The translations under genes were made by a program, and so were the position numbers. A DNA stretch of 64,000 nucleotides. Origin: Sphingomonas sp. CCH21-G11. GTDB lineage: Bacteria > Pseudomonadota > Alphaproteobacteria > Sphingomonadales > Sphingomonadaceae. The notes below the pieces were generated by a model that saw only the letters and a program-made list of their open reading frames with translations, was not told the DNA's origin and did not search any database. This document shows positions 45,897 through 55,889 of the stretch, one piece after another (within the stretch, counting starts at the first letter, position 1; every line of letters starts with the position of its first letter). Location: contig NZ_LSHX01000054.1 in NCBI RefSeq assembly GCF_001555965.1, forward strand, positions 62,001 to 126,000, in the 5' to 3' direction.

Positions 45897-46113
45897 GTGT
45901 GTGAAGCCTTTCCGTGAACAGACACCCGTGCGGCCAGACGAAACATCACGCCAGCGGGTGGCGGAGCCATTCGGGCCGGGGCAATTTCCAATCGTCTCCG
46001 GGCGACGCGGTCAATGACGACCGCATCGCGAGCCTTTTAACATAGTCGTAATAAAATTGCCAGCGTCTGTTGCGCGGCACCATGCGCAACGGCGCCGTGC
46101 CGGCGAGGCAGGA

Positions 46114-46154
46114 CGCCGGGCATCCCGGCGCGCCGCGTCGCGATCGCGCGACGC
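46114..46154 (-). terminator. Tandem hairpins downstream of fdxA
   Basis: Two strong stems in a row: cgccggg-cat-cccggcg (46114-46130) and gcgtcgcg-atcg-cgcgacgc (46135-46154). They lie 14 bp past the fdxA stop (46168) on the minus strand. Neither has a U-tract, so transcript-end stabilisation or a Rho-assisted stop is more likely than classical termination. Confidence 0.5.
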
Positions 46155-46167
46155 CGTTCCGCCCTGA

Positions 46168-46509
46168 TCAGTCGCCCGCGCCGGGTTCCGGGCTGAAATA
46201 CTTCTCGAACTTGCCTTCCTGGCCCTTGTACTCGTCGGCGTCAGGGGGCGTCTGCCCGCGGTTGCTCGTCACGTTGGGCCATTGCGCCGAAAAGGTGGTG
46301 TTGACCTCAAGCCACTTTTCAAGCCCGCTTTCGGTGTCCGGCAGGATGGCTTCGGCCGGGCATTCGGGCTCGCACACGCCACAATCGATGCATTCGCTGG
46401 GATTGATGACCAGCATGTTCTCGCCCTCGTAGAAACAGTCTACCGGGCAAACCTCGACGCAGTCCATGTATTTGCAGCGGATGCAGGCGTCGGTGACGAC
46501 GTAGGTCAT
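46168..46509 (-). CDS. fdxA: 7Fe ferredoxin FdxA
   Basis: 113 residues. N-terminal cluster motif [18 protein letters not shown] (3Fe-4S site plus part of the 4Fe-4S site) and [12 protein letters not shown]. The remaining part ([38 protein letters not shown]) is the typical C-terminal extension of the alphaproteobacterial di-cluster ferredoxins. Low-potential electron carrier. Sits between the S4 gene and carD, a conserved order in this class. Confidence 0.95.
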   Translation of the reverse strand: MTYVVTDACIRCKYMDCVEVCPVDCFYEGENMLVINPSECIDCGVCEPECPAEAILPDTESGLEKWLEVNTTFSAQWPNVTSNRGQTPPDADEYKGQEGKFEKYFSPEPGAGD

Positions 46510-46545
46510 GGGGCATTGGGCTCCAGCGAAGGGGTCGCCCTCCTG

Positions 46546-46851
46546 CTATGCGCGGGACTCGGCGGCGTCAATTGCCTTCGCCGACCCCGTCGACAGCTCC
46601 TCGTACAGTGCCGCCGCTTCTCCCGGTGGACCCCTGCGGGTCGGCAGCGCGGCGACGCGCAGCACGCGTACCCGGCCATGCTGTGGAAAGGCGATGATGC
46701 ACCCCGCGCGCACCGGTGCGTGCGAGCGGTCGATACGCCGGCCGTCGATGCGCAGCGTTCCCGCCTCGGCAATGGTCTGGGCGGTGCTGCGCGACCGGGT
46801 CAGCCGCGCGAACCACAAAAAGCGGTCCAGCCGCATCGTCGGCTCAGTCAT
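46546..46851 (-). CDS. S4-domain RNA-binding protein (Hsp15-like)
   Basis: 101 residues from the ATG at 46851 (open to 47019). The S4 domain is at the start: MRLDRFLWFARLTRSRSTAQTIAEAGTLRIDGRRIDRSHAPVRAGCIIAF. E. coli Hsp15 (HslR) rescues stalled 50S-peptidyl-tRNA complexes; a comparable role is inferred. The ATG overlaps the stop of the helicase gene by 8 bp, so it is coupled to it. Confidence 0.88.
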   Translation of the reverse strand: MTEPTMRLDRFLWFARLTRSRSTAQTIAEAGTLRIDGRRIDRSHAPVRAGCIIAFPQHGRVRVLRVAALPTRRGPPGEAAALYEELSTGSAKAIDAAESRA

Positions 46852-49420
46852 GTTGCCGCTTCCGTCGGTGCGCAGGCACCCGCGCGGGGACGGGTGCAAG
46901 GTCGGCCAGCGCGGCAAAGGCATTGCCGGGCCGCGGCGCAACCGACGTCGCGCGCGGACGCTGGCGACCCTGCCAGCGCCATTGTTGGGCCGGGGGTGCC
47001 TCCCCCGCGCCGGTCGCAACGGGCACCGGGCGAAAACCGAGCGTGGTCAGCAGTCGCGCGATCGTCGGCGGAGTCAACCCGATCGAGGTCGCCAGCGCCA
47101 GGTCGGCAGCAAAGGGCTGGCGTCCGTCGCGCGCACCGTGCAGCGCGAGGGCAAGACGCTCGACCATGTCGATCCGCACCGCCTGGTCGCCGAAGCGGCG
47201 AAAGCCATGGCCGGGACGCGCGGCGGGATGGTCGCCCGGCAGCACGGTGGCCCCCGCCGGCGCGATCGCGTCGCCCGGGTCGTCGCGGCCGGACTCGCGT
47301 GCCGCCAGCAGCGCCAGGCGCCAGCGCGCAGCCGCGGGCTTGAGCAGGCGCGCGTCGAACAGGTCGATCGCGCCGAACGTCACGCCCGCGCGCCGCAGCC
47401 GTCGCCGCCCGGCCGCATCGAGTTGTGCGACGGCATCCGCCACCATGTCGCGCGCGACAAAGCCCGCCCCGTCGTCGAGCGCGGCGGCGATGCTGCGCTC
47501 GGCGGGCGTGGCTTCGGGATCGCCCAGGATGGCGGCGAGCGCTTCAAACAACGGCGTATGGCGCTTGAGCATGGCTGCGAGCCACGTCCGCAGCCGCACC
47601 GTGATCGCGGAGCGGGCGGGCGCGGCCAGCGTGTCGAGCGCGCGGTCGAGCCGCAATTGCGGCGCGCCGATCCGCTTGCCGGGACCAAGCATCGCGACCG
47701 GCGCGCCGTGCCAGCCGATCGCAGGCGCACCGCCGGGCACGGCCTGGAGCGCGAAGGCGTCATCGGTCGCGGCGGCCAGCGCCTCGGCACGACGCTGAAG
47801 CTCGCGCCCCAACCGCTTTTCGGCCGCCGATAGCAGCATGCGCTTGTCGGCGGCGCGCGCGTCCGGTGCGACGACGAAGCGGAACCCGTCCAGCCGTCCG
47901 ATCGGCTGGTCCTCGACGCTGACCGCACCGTCGGGACCGACCGTGACAGGCAACGCGCCCGCGTCCGCGCCGATCTGGCGCAGCAGCACGGTGGTGCGGC
48001 GATCGACGAACCGCTGGGTCAGCCGGTCGTGCAGCGTGTCGGACAGCCGCGTTTCGACCGCGCGGGTACGCTCGGCCCAATACGCCGGATCGGCCAGCCA
48101 GTCGGCGCGGTGCGCGATATAGGCCCAGCTGCGTGCCGCCGCGATGCGGCCGGCGATCGTCTCGACATCGCCGTTCAGATGGTCGAGCCGCGCGATTTCC
48201 TCGGCGAACCATTCGTGCGGGACGTGCCCGCGCCCCTCGCTCAGGTGGCGGAACACCCGGCCGACGAAACGCGCATGCGGATCCGCTCCCAGCTTGCGGA
48301 AATCGGGCAGGCTGCACGCCGCCCAGAGTCGCGCGACCATCGCGGGCGACCGCACCCGCACGCGCACCCAATCCTCCTCCGCCAGTCGTTTCAGCACGGC
48401 CAGGTCGATCGCCTGCGGCGCGGCGCGCAGCACGCCGGCTGGCGGCCGCGCTTCGAGGCTCTCGATCAGCGCATCGATGCTGGCAAGGTCGGGGGCGCCG
48501 TCGCGCCAATAGAGATGCTCGAGCCGGGGGATTTCATGCGCCTCGATCGCCAGCACCTCCTCCGGCCGGAACGCGGCCGGACCTTCCTCGTGCAATGCGC
48601 CAAAGGTGCCGTCGCGCTGGTGCCGGCCGGCGCGCCCCGCAATCTGGGCCATTTCGGCGACGGTCAGACGGCGCTGCCGGTGCCCGTCGAACTTGGTCAT
48701 GCTGGCAAAGGCGACATGGGCGACGTCCATGTTGAGCCCCATGCCGATCGCGTCGGTGGCGACGAGGTAATCGACCTCGCCTGCCTGAAACATCGCGACC
48801 TGCGCATTGCGGGTCCGCGGCGACAGCGCCCCCATCACCACCGCCGCGCCGCCGCGCAGCCGGCGGATCGCCTCCGCAACCGCATAGACTTCCTCGGCGG
48901 AGAAGGCGACGATCGCGCTGCGCCGTGGCAGCCGCGACAATTTGCGCGCGCCGGCATAGCTGAGCGTCGAAAAGCGCGGGCGGCCGATGATTTCGGCCTC
49001 GGGCACCAGCGCCTTCAGCATCGGGCGCAGCGCGTCCGATCCCAGGATCATCGTCTCGTCGCGCCCGCGTGCGCGAAGCAGCCGGTCGGTGAACACGTGC
49101 CCGCGCTCCGGGTCGGCACCCAGCTGCGCCTCGTCGATCGCGACGAAGCCCAGCTCGCGCTCCAGCGGCATGCTCTCGGCGGTGCACAGGAACCATCGCG
49201 CATCGGGCGGGACGATCTTTTCCTCGCCGGTAATCAGCGCCACCCGGCCGGCACCCTTGATCGCGACGACGCGCTCATAGACCTCGCGCGCGAGCAGGCG
49301 CAGCGGAAAGCCGATCATCCCGCTCGAATGGCCGCACAGCCGCTCGATCGCGAGGTGCGTCTTGCCGGTATTGGTCGGGCCCAGCACCGCGGTGACCGGG
49401 CGTTGCGCAAACTCGCTCAT
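46844..49420 (-). CDS. SUV3-like DEAD-box helicase
   Basis: 858 residues from the ATG at 49420. Motifs: Walker A GPTNTGKT (residues about 12-19), motif II AIDEAQLG, ATDAIGMGLNMDV and IAGRAGR (motif VI), the same set as mitochondrial SUV3, which unwinds RNA for the degradosome. C-terminal part has mainly alpha-helical extension and a basic end. The reading frame is open to 49642 but the MSEFAQRP start is the family start. Precedes the S4 protein, fdxA and carD in an operon-like row. Confidence 0.9.
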   Translation of the reverse strand: MSEFAQRPVTAVLGPTNTGKTHLAIERLCGHSSGMIGFPLRLLAREVYERVVAIKGAGRVALITGEEKIVPPDARWFLCTAESMPLERELGFVAIDEAQLGADPERGHVFTDRLLRARGRDETMILGSDALRPMLKALVPEAEIIGRPRFSTLSYAGARKLSRLPRRSAIVAFSAEEVYAVAEAIRRLRGGAAVVMGALSPRTRNAQVAMFQAGEVDYLVATDAIGMGLNMDVAHVAFASMTKFDGHRQRRLTVAEMAQIAGRAGRHQRDGTFGALHEEGPAAFRPEEVLAIEAHEIPRLEHLYWRDGAPDLASIDALIESLEARPPAGVLRAAPQAIDLAVLKRLAEEDWVRVRVRSPAMVARLWAACSLPDFRKLGADPHARFVGRVFRHLSEGRGHVPHEWFAEEIARLDHLNGDVETIAGRIAAARSWAYIAHRADWLADPAYWAERTRAVETRLSDTLHDRLTQRFVDRRTTVLLRQIGADAGALPVTVGPDGAVSVEDQPIGRLDGFRFVVAPDARAADKRMLLSAAEKRLGRELQRRAEALAAATDDAFALQAVPGGAPAIGWHGAPVAMLGPGKRIGAPQLRLDRALDTLAAPARSAITVRLRTWLAAMLKRHTPLFEALAAILGDPEATPAERSIAAALDDGAGFVARDMVADAVAQLDAAGRRRLRRAGVTFGAIDLFDARLLKPAAARWRLALLAARESGRDDPGDAIAPAGATVLPGDHPAARPGHGFRRFGDQAVRIDMVERLALALHGARDGRQPFAADLALATSIGLTPPTIARLLTTLGFRPVPVATGAGEAPPAQQWRWQGRQRPRATSVAPRPGNAFAALADLAPVPARVPAHRRKRQHD

Positions 49421-49641
49421 CGCCCGACCAACATCGTCGCGCCGGGGCGGGGGCGCAAGCGGGAAGGCGCGTTCTTTGTCGCGTCTGGAGCCGCATCGAC
49501 ACCGTTCATCGGCGGACCGCCACGATTCGGCGCAACGCGACCGGGTGGCGAAGCGGGTTAATTTGACTTCAACCTGTTTGTTCCACAGGAAAACGGGAAG
49601 TCGATCCAAATCAAACCGGATCGGCAGGGGAGCGGGGCGCA

Positions 49642-51198
49642 TTGTTTCTGCGCGGTGAAATCGGGTTGGACCAGGCCGGCGGGACCAGTGCGCGTTCCAC
49701 CGACCGCGCGACCTCGGCTGCCGGGACCCCCGCCGCCCCCGCCACGGCGATCGACCGACTGCGCGCGCGCTTCCCGGATTTTGAGCTGGTCCCAGATCTC
49801 GGCAGCGATATCGGCAGCCGGGTGTGGCTGCGCGGTGTTGCGACCTGTGCGGGATTGCTGACTTTCGTGGCGCTGCTCTCGCCAGGGATCGAGCCCGTTT
49901 ATGGTGCGGTGACGCCTGTCGTCAGCGACGCGTCGCTCGATGAAGTGCGCAGCCTGTCGATCAGCCCGCTCGGCCTGGGCGCGACGACGGGGATGCGCCT
50001 GGGCGCGACCGCGCGTGTCGCGCCGCTCACCGATACGCCCGAACGGCCGATCATCGAACTGGCCGCCACGCTGGCACAGGGCACCGCGTTCGAACGCGTA
50101 CTCACCCGGTCGGGTGTCGGCAGCGACGATGCCGAGCGCGCCGCCGCGCTGGTCGCCAATGCGGTCGGCCTGGGCGAGATCGCGCCGGGGACGCGGCTCA
50201 ACCTGACGCTCGGCCGGCGCGCGGCCAAGACCGAGCCGCGCCCGCTCGAAAAGCTCGCCTTTCGCGCCCGCTTCGATCTGGCGCTCGAGCTCAAGCGTGC
50301 GGCGACGGGGCTTGCGCTCAACGAAATTCCGATCGCGATCGACCGGACGCCGCTGCGTATCCGCGGGACGGTCGGCAGCAGCCTCTATCGGTCGGCCCGT
50401 GCCGCCGGCGCGCCTGCGAAGGCGGTGGAAGCCTATATCCGGTCGCTGGCGACCCGCGTCCCGATCGGTCGGGTCGGTTCGGACGACGAATTCGACATCA
50501 TCATCGAACAGGCGCGCGCCGAAACCGGCGAGGTCCAGCTGGGCAAGCTGCTGTTCGCCGGGCTCGATCAGGGCAAGCGCGAAATCCAGCTCGTCCGCTG
50601 GGAACAGAATGGCCGGACCGAATGGTTCGACGCCAAGGGGGTCGGTGAGCGGCGCGGGCTGATGAACCGCCCGGTGCCCGGCCGGGTGACCTCGGGCTTC
50701 GGCTATCGCCGCCACCCGGTGCTCGGCTATCAGCGGCTGCACAAGGGGCTCGACCTCGCCGCGCCGCACGGCACGCCGATCCGCGCTGCCGATGACGGCG
50801 TGGTGGCGATGGCCGGATGGAACGGCGGCTATGGCAAGTTCGTCAAGCTCAGCCATGGCGGCGGCATGGCGACCGGCTATGGCCATATGAGCCGCATCGC
50901 GGTGACCGCCGGCGAGCGCGTGCGCGCGGGCGAGGTGATCGGCTATGTCGGCTCGACCGGCCTGTCGACCGGTCCCCACCTGCATTACGAGCTGTGGAAG
51001 AACGGCGGCGCGGTCAACCCGTCCAGCGTGTCCTTCTCGACCGTGCTCCAGCTGGGTGGGGAGGAGCTTCGCCGCTTCAAGGCGCAGCTGAATCGGCTGA
51101 TGGCGGTGCCGGCGGCGGGCACGACCGCGTCGCGCGCCACCGCCGCGTCGAAGGTCACGGCGAGCGTGCAGGACCCGGCGGCGCGACCGCGCGGTTGA
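49642..51198 (+). CDS. M23 family peptidoglycan endopeptidase
   Basis: 518 residues. A membrane helix at about residues 67-85 (GVATCAGLLTFVALLSPG), a long periplasmic region, and the M23 domain with HxxxD (RLHKGLDLAAPHG, about residue 372) and the HxH motif HLHYE. The LytM-like site appears intact, so it should cut cross-links rather than be a degenerate EnvC/NlpD activator. The start is a TTG at 49642; no better ATG is near it in frame. It is divergent from the SUV3 gene with 221 bp between starts. Confidence 0.9.
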   Translation: MFLRGEIGLDQAGGTSARSTDRATSAAGTPAAPATAIDRLRARFPDFELVPDLGSDIGSRVWLRGVATCAGLLTFVALLSPGIEPVYGAVTPVVSDASLDEVRSLSISPLGLGATTGMRLGATARVAPLTDTPERPIIELAATLAQGTAFERVLTRSGVGSDDAERAAALVANAVGLGEIAPGTRLNLTLGRRAAKTEPRPLEKLAFRARFDLALELKRAATGLALNEIPIAIDRTPLRIRGTVGSSLYRSARAAGAPAKAVEAYIRSLATRVPIGRVGSDDEFDIIIEQARAETGEVQLGKLLFAGLDQGKREIQLVRWEQNGRTEWFDAKGVGERRGLMNRPVPGRVTSGFGYRRHPVLGYQRLHKGLDLAAPHGTPIRAADDGVVAMAGWNGGYGKFVKLSHGGGMATGYGHMSRIAVTAGERVRAGEVIGYVGSTGLSTGPHLHYELWKNGGAVNPSSVSFSTVLQLGGEELRRFKAQLNRLMAVPAAGTTASRATAASKVTASVQDPAARPRG

Positions 51199-51291
51199 GG
51201 CACTCGGTCCGCACGGCGACGGACCGTTTCATCTGAAGGGTGGGAGCGGGACGGCGCGGCGCGCGGGAGGCGAGCGCGCGATCCCGATCCG

Positions 51292-52965
51292 TTATTTCCC
51301 CTGCGAGCGCCAGCGCCGGACGGTGCGTTCGATCGCCTGTTCCTCGCCGCCGGACTTGCGCCACAGCTCGGTGAACACCGGGTCGCTCGATGCCGGCCGC
51401 TTATGCTCCTCCAGCGTGTCGAGATTGACGCGGATCGGCGTCGATACGCCCTCGCCACAGATCACGCACTCGCGATTGCGAAGCGCGGGGATCGAATCGA
51501 GGAAGCCGCGCGAGCCTTCCGGCATCGCAGCGCGGACGAATGCCTGGTCGCGATCGTTGTTGAGGCGCATCGTGATGATCGTGCCGCACTGCGACAGCAC
51601 GCCTTCGGCCAGGTCCGACGGCCGCTGGGTGATGAGGCCAAGCGAGACGCCGTATTTGCGGCCTTCCTTGGCGATGCGGCTGAGGATGCGGCCGACCGAC
51701 GATGCGTCCGCGTTGCGCTCGTTGGGGACATAGCGGTGCGCTTCCTCGCAGATCAGCAGCACCGGCTGCTTTTCCTCGTCGCGCGACCAGATCGCGAAGT
51801 CGAACACCAGTCGCGCCAGCACCGACACCACGACCGACGTGATTTCGGACGGCACGCCCGACACGTCGATGATCGAAATCGGCTTGCCGTCGCTCGGCAT
51901 GCGGAACATGCGGGCAAGGAACGTCGTCATGTTGTCAGCGACCAGCATGCCCGAGAACATGAAGGCGAAGCGCGGATCGCTGCGGACTTCCTCGACCTTG
52001 GTCTTCAGGCGCAGATAGGGGGCAGTGTCGCCCGCGCGGTCCATCTTGCCCATTTCCTGCTGCAGGATGTTGGTCAGGTCAGACAGCAGATAGGGGATCG
52101 GCGCGTCGACGGTCAGCTTGGTGATCTCCTGTGCGGCGCGGCTCTTCGCCTTGGCCGCCAGCAGGCACTTCGCCAGGATGTCCGTGTCGATCAGGCGCTG
52201 GTCGCCCTGCGACGTCAACAGCACCTCGCAATGTTCCTCGAAATTCATCAGCCAATAGGGCATTTGCAGGTTCGACACGTCGAACAGCTCGCCCGAATGC
52301 TTGAACGCGGCGCCATATTCGCCGTGCGGGTCGATCATCACGACATGGCCCTGCGGTGCAAGCTGGCAGATGCGGTGCAGGATCAGTGCGGCGCTGGTCG
52401 ACTTGCCGGTACCGGTCGATCCCAAGAGCGCGAAATGCTTGCCGAGCAGCGCATCGACATAAAGCGCCGCGCGGATGTTGCGCGTCGGATAGACGCTGCC
52501 GATTTCGATATGCGGGCGATCGTCGGCGGAATAGATCTGCTTCATGTCGGCGGCCGACACCGGGTAGACATTGGCTCCCGGCAGCGGATAGCGGGTGACG
52601 CCACGACGGAACCGATAGAGCTTTCCGGTGAGCTTTTCCTCGTCCGCTTCGCCCAGATAGTCGATCTGTGCGACGATCATGCCGTCGATGCGGTCGTCGA
52701 AGCGTACCGAACGGATGCTGGCGACCAGCCAGCTGCTGCCGACGCGGATCTTGATCTGGCTGCCGATCTGGCCCGCCATCGCGATCGCGGTGTCCGCATG
52801 GCCGGCCAACGCTTCGAGCGCGGTGCGATCCAGCCCCACCTGGCTGTTGGCGCCCGTGATATTGGTCACCACGCCGATCGGGAGCGCGGCGACGTCGCCG
52901 CCGATCACGCCCGTGCCGACCGACTCTGCGTGGTCGAACGCCTTTGCACCCTCAAACTCTGCCAT
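51292..52965 (-). CDS. herA: HerA-like DUF87 ATPase
   Basis: 557 residues from the ATG at 52965. N-terminal HAS-barrel, then the FtsK/HerA ATPase: Walker A GSTGTGKST (about residue 180), Walker B LLICEEAHRYVP, and an arginine-finger/sensor stretch GLITQRPSDLAEGVLSQCG. HerA hexamers translocate DNA, usually with the NurA nuclease for end resection; no nurA is in this window. A TIGR02186 gene precedes it upstream on the same strand (66 bp gap). Confidence 0.85.
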   Translation of the reverse strand: MAEFEGAKAFDHAESVGTGVIGGDVAALPIGVVTNITGANSQVGLDRTALEALAGHADTAIAMAGQIGSQIKIRVGSSWLVASIRSVRFDDRIDGMIVAQIDYLGEADEEKLTGKLYRFRRGVTRYPLPGANVYPVSAADMKQIYSADDRPHIEIGSVYPTRNIRAALYVDALLGKHFALLGSTGTGKSTSAALILHRICQLAPQGHVVMIDPHGEYGAAFKHSGELFDVSNLQMPYWLMNFEEHCEVLLTSQGDQRLIDTDILAKCLLAAKAKSRAAQEITKLTVDAPIPYLLSDLTNILQQEMGKMDRAGDTAPYLRLKTKVEEVRSDPRFAFMFSGMLVADNMTTFLARMFRMPSDGKPISIIDVSGVPSEITSVVVSVLARLVFDFAIWSRDEEKQPVLLICEEAHRYVPNERNADASSVGRILSRIAKEGRKYGVSLGLITQRPSDLAEGVLSQCGTIITMRLNNDRDQAFVRAAMPEGSRGFLDSIPALRNRECVICGEGVSTPIRVNLDTLEEHKRPASSDPVFTELWRKSGGEEQAIERTVRRWRSQGK

Positions 52966-53030
52966 GGCCGCTCCCCGGATCTCCACCGGCGGTGATGCCA
53001 CCAAATCCTGAAGAAGTGGTTCGCGCCCGA

Positions 53031-53798
53031 TCAGAGACGACGCCAGATCGCCCCCGCGCCCCAGCCCATCGCCAGCGACAGCAACACCGCCGACAGCCCG
53101 TAGAGCACCGAGCTGTTCTGAGCCGCCGCGGCCACGAAGCGTTCGAACCCCGATTTGCGGATGTTGATTTCGCGCACCGCCGCCGCCAGCACCCGCCCGT
53201 CGCGGATCAGGAAGGTCTCCGCGGTGAAGCGCCCGACGGGTACGCGCGCGGGGATGGCGATGCGCGCGCGGTAGAGCACGTCGTCGGTGATCTCGACCGC
53301 GCTTGGCGCCTCATAATACAGGCCAGCGCGCCGGCGCAGGTCGACGAGCCCCGCGGTGAAACGTGCCTGTTCCTCGGTGCTGGTGGCACCGATCGGGGAC
53401 AATTGCAGGCTGTCGAGGCCGAGTTCGTAGATGGCACGGGTGCGATCGTCGACCAGTTCGCGGATCGGCCGGGACGATGCGATGGCGTAGAAGGAGGGGG
53501 CCGATCGCCAGCGCACCTGGTCGGCGTTGACCCAGATGCCGGCGACCTTCTCCTTTTCGCGCATCCGCACCGACTGGGCCGGTCCCTTGACCACCACCAC
53601 GATGTCGGCGGGGGTGTCGCCACTCGGCACGCGCCCGCCGGGGTAGAGGATCGCGCCGAACAGCAGGAGCTCCGCGCCGGTGAAGCTGTAGATGATCTCG
53701 ATGTCGCGCTGCGACACGTCGGGGACGAGCACCGGCTTGGTCGTCGCCATCAGCATCGGTGCCAGCAGCGCGGCGGCGAGGGCGGGGCGGAGGCGCAT
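53031..53798 (-). CDS. TIGR02186 family membrane protein
   Basis: 255 residues. A signal peptide (AAALLAPMLMATTKP), a beta-rich periplasmic region (IEIIYSFTGAELLLFGAILYPGG; VGRFTAETFLIRDG) and a C-terminal membrane helix (SSVLYGLSAVLLSLAMGWGAGAIW) match the alphaproteobacterial TIGR02186/Alph_Pro_TM family. Its ATG overlaps the TauE stop by one base (ATGA-like), an association seen repeatedly. Function unknown, perhaps a partner in sulfite or other anion transport. Confidence 0.82.
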   Translation of the reverse strand: MRLRPALAAALLAPMLMATTKPVLVPDVSQRDIEIIYSFTGAELLLFGAILYPGGRVPSGDTPADIVVVVKGPAQSVRMREKEKVAGIWVNADQVRWRSAPSFYAIASSRPIRELVDDRTRAIYELGLDSLQLSPIGATSTEEQARFTAGLVDLRRRAGLYYEAPSAVEITDDVLYRARIAIPARVPVGRFTAETFLIRDGRVLAAAVREINIRKSGFERFVAAAAQNSSVLYGLSAVLLSLAMGWGAGAIWRRL

Positions 53799-54712
53799 CA
53801 GGCGAGCTCGACCGTGAAGATCTCGTCCGGGCGCCAGGCGAGACCGAGCAGCATCCGGGTTGCGACGGCGAGCACCATCAGCGCCAGCGCAAGCCGGAGA
53901 TATTCGGGCTTCACACGCTGCGCGAACCGCACGCCGATCTGCGCGCCGCTCACCGATCCGATCAGCAACAGCCCGGCCAGCACGATGTCGACCGCCCGGG
54001 TGGTCAGGGCGTGCACCATCGTCGCCGCCGCGGTGACGAACAGGATCTGGAACAGCGACGTGCCGACGACCACGCGGGTCGCCATGCCGAGCAGATACAG
54101 CATGGCCGGCACCAGGAAAAAGCCGCCGCCGACGCCCAGCAGCATCGTCAGCACGCCGGTCAGCAACCCCAGGATCAGCGGTGCGAGCGGCGAGATGTAC
54201 AGGCCGGATCGATAGAAGCGCCAGCGCATCGGCAGGGCGGCGACGATCGGGTGATGCCGCCGACGGCGTGCGGGCACCGGCGCGCCCGTCCGGCTCGCGC
54301 GAATGCTGACGATCGCCTCGCGAAGCATCAGCCCGCCGATCGATCCCAGCATCAGGACATAGAGGATGGCGATGACCGTATCGATCTGCCCCGACGATTG
54401 CAGTAGCCGGAACAGTCCCGCCCCCAGCAGCGATCCGACGATGCCGCCCACGACCAGGACGGAGCCCATGGTCAGGTCGACGCCGTCGCGGCGCAGATGC
54501 GCGAAGACCCCCGACACGCTTGCCCCCGTCACCTGCGATGCCGCCGACGCGGCGGCGACCGTCGGGGGGATGCCATAGAAAATGAGCAGCGGCGTGGTCA
54601 GAAAGCCGCCGCCGACCCCGAACATGCCCGACAGGAACCCGACGCCGCCGCCCAGCAGGATGATGACCAGCGCGTTGACCGACAGGTTGGCGATCGGGAG
54701 GTAAAGGTCCAT
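53798..54712 (-). CDS. TauE/SafE-type sulfite exporter family permease
   Basis: 304 residues with eight predicted membrane segments. Two half repeats carry the family motif: GGGVGFLSGMFGVGGGFLTTPLLIFYG and LLTGVLTMLLGVGGGFFLVPAMLYLLG. A cytoplasmic arginine-rich loop (RASRTGAPVPARRRRHHP) lies between the halves. Exports sulfite, sulfonates or related anions; substrate not assignable here. Overlaps TIGR02186 by one base. Confidence 0.92.
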   Translation of the reverse strand: MDLYLPIANLSVNALVIILLGGGVGFLSGMFGVGGGFLTTPLLIFYGIPPTVAAASAASQVTGASVSGVFAHLRRDGVDLTMGSVLVVGGIVGSLLGAGLFRLLQSSGQIDTVIAILYVLMLGSIGGLMLREAIVSIRASRTGAPVPARRRRHHPIVAALPMRWRFYRSGLYISPLAPLILGLLTGVLTMLLGVGGGFFLVPAMLYLLGMATRVVVGTSLFQILFVTAAATMVHALTTRAVDIVLAGLLLIGSVSGAQIGVRFAQRVKPEYLRLALALMVLAVATRMLLGLAWRPDEIFTVELA

Positions 54713-54800
54713 GGGCGGGACGGCATTCCGGTTGGTGGCGTGGGCGGCGTGCGCTCGCCATAGCGCGCGCGCGGATCGGGTGCCACCGTCGGAAGTGACG

Positions 54801-55889
54801 TCAGAAATCGGTGCCGATCGAGAGCGCTGGCCCCGAATCGGGCCGGGCGCCGCCGGCCACGCGCTCGCGCCAGTCGATCGCGACGCGGAACCGCTGGCCG
54901 GCGATCGGCAATGTCGCACTGAGCGCCGGGCCGACATCGACGCGATGGGCGTCGCGTTGCGCGCTCGCCCACAGCCCGGCACCGACCTCGAATCGCGTCC
55001 CGCGCGCGCTGGCCACCGGCCGAGCGACGCGGGCGCCGCCCTCGACATAGGGTTCGAGCCGCGCGCGTGCGACCGCGCCCGCCTGGCCAAAGCCTTCCAG
55101 GTCGAAGCCCAGGCCGATGTCGGTCGGGCCGACGCCTGCCACCGCGCCGACGCCGGGGCCGCCGCTGATGCTGTCGTCCAGGGGTATGCGCTGCTCCGCC
55201 ACCAGCCGGATCGGACTGGCCCGGGGCTGCCATTCGAGCGCGACCATCGCCTCACGCCCGCGCGACGCGAGCGGGATCGCTGCGCCCGCGGCGGCGCTCA
55301 ACCCTTCGTCGTCGAGCCGGTAACGGACGCGCCCGCCGGCCTGCGCCCCGCCCAGTTGGCCGGCACCCGCGGCGGCCGGTACGCCGTTGCTCCGCGCGAA
55401 CAGCCATGCGCTGCCCGACCAGCGCGGATCGCCGGCCGCGGGCGCGCGCAGCCGCGGCGCATCGGCGAAATAGCGGTCGACCAGCTGGGTGCTGCTCGCC
55501 ACGTGGACCGCCGCCAGCATCGCCAGCTGGACGCGTTCCGCCCTGACCGCGCGGCCGGGCTCGCGCACGTCGATCAGCCGCGTCCCGATCGCTGCACGGT
55601 GATGGCCGGGGTGTTCCGACGCGCGCGGCGTCGAACCGGCCGCGCGCAGGCGGGCCATTGCCGCCGCCAGCGCGGGTGTCATGCGCACACCGCCGCCCTC
55701 CATCGGGAGCGGTGCGGGCAGCGCGATCGCCGACCGGCCCGCCCCTGCCATCGGGTGCGTTATCGGCCCGACCACGCGCGCGTCCGGCGCATCCTGGTCG
55801 AACCAGACAAAGGCCGCGCGCGACATCGCCCACAGGCTGAGCAGGATCGCGGCAAAGCGCAGCGGCCGTCCGACGTCGCCAGACATCAT
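54801..55889 (-). CDS. NfrA-C-like outer-membrane protein
   Basis: 362 residues. N-terminal signal or anchor (LRFAAILLSLWAMSRAAF), a linker region of about 75 residues, then a beta-rich C-terminal half ending in Phe (SIGTDF), as expected for an outer-membrane barrel. The segment VGPTDIGLGFDLEGFGQAGAVARARLEPYVEGGARV recalls the C-terminal barrel of NfrA, part of the phage N4 receptor. Coupled to the NfrB-like gene (stop overlaps the ATG by 4 bp). Assignment is by resemblance and context. Confidence 0.6.
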   Translation of the reverse strand: MMSGDVGRPLRFAAILLSLWAMSRAAFVWFDQDAPDARVVGPITHPMAGAGRSAIALPAPLPMEGGGVRMTPALAAAMARLRAAGSTPRASEHPGHHRAAIGTRLIDVREPGRAVRAERVQLAMLAAVHVASSTQLVDRYFADAPRLRAPAAGDPRWSGSAWLFARSNGVPAAAGAGQLGGAQAGGRVRYRLDDEGLSAAAGAAIPLASRGREAMVALEWQPRASPIRLVAEQRIPLDDSISGGPGVGAVAGVGPTDIGLGFDLEGFGQAGAVARARLEPYVEGGARVARPVASARGTRFEVGAGLWASAQRDAHRVDVGPALSATLPIAGQRFRVAIDWRERVAGGARPDSGPALSIGTDF

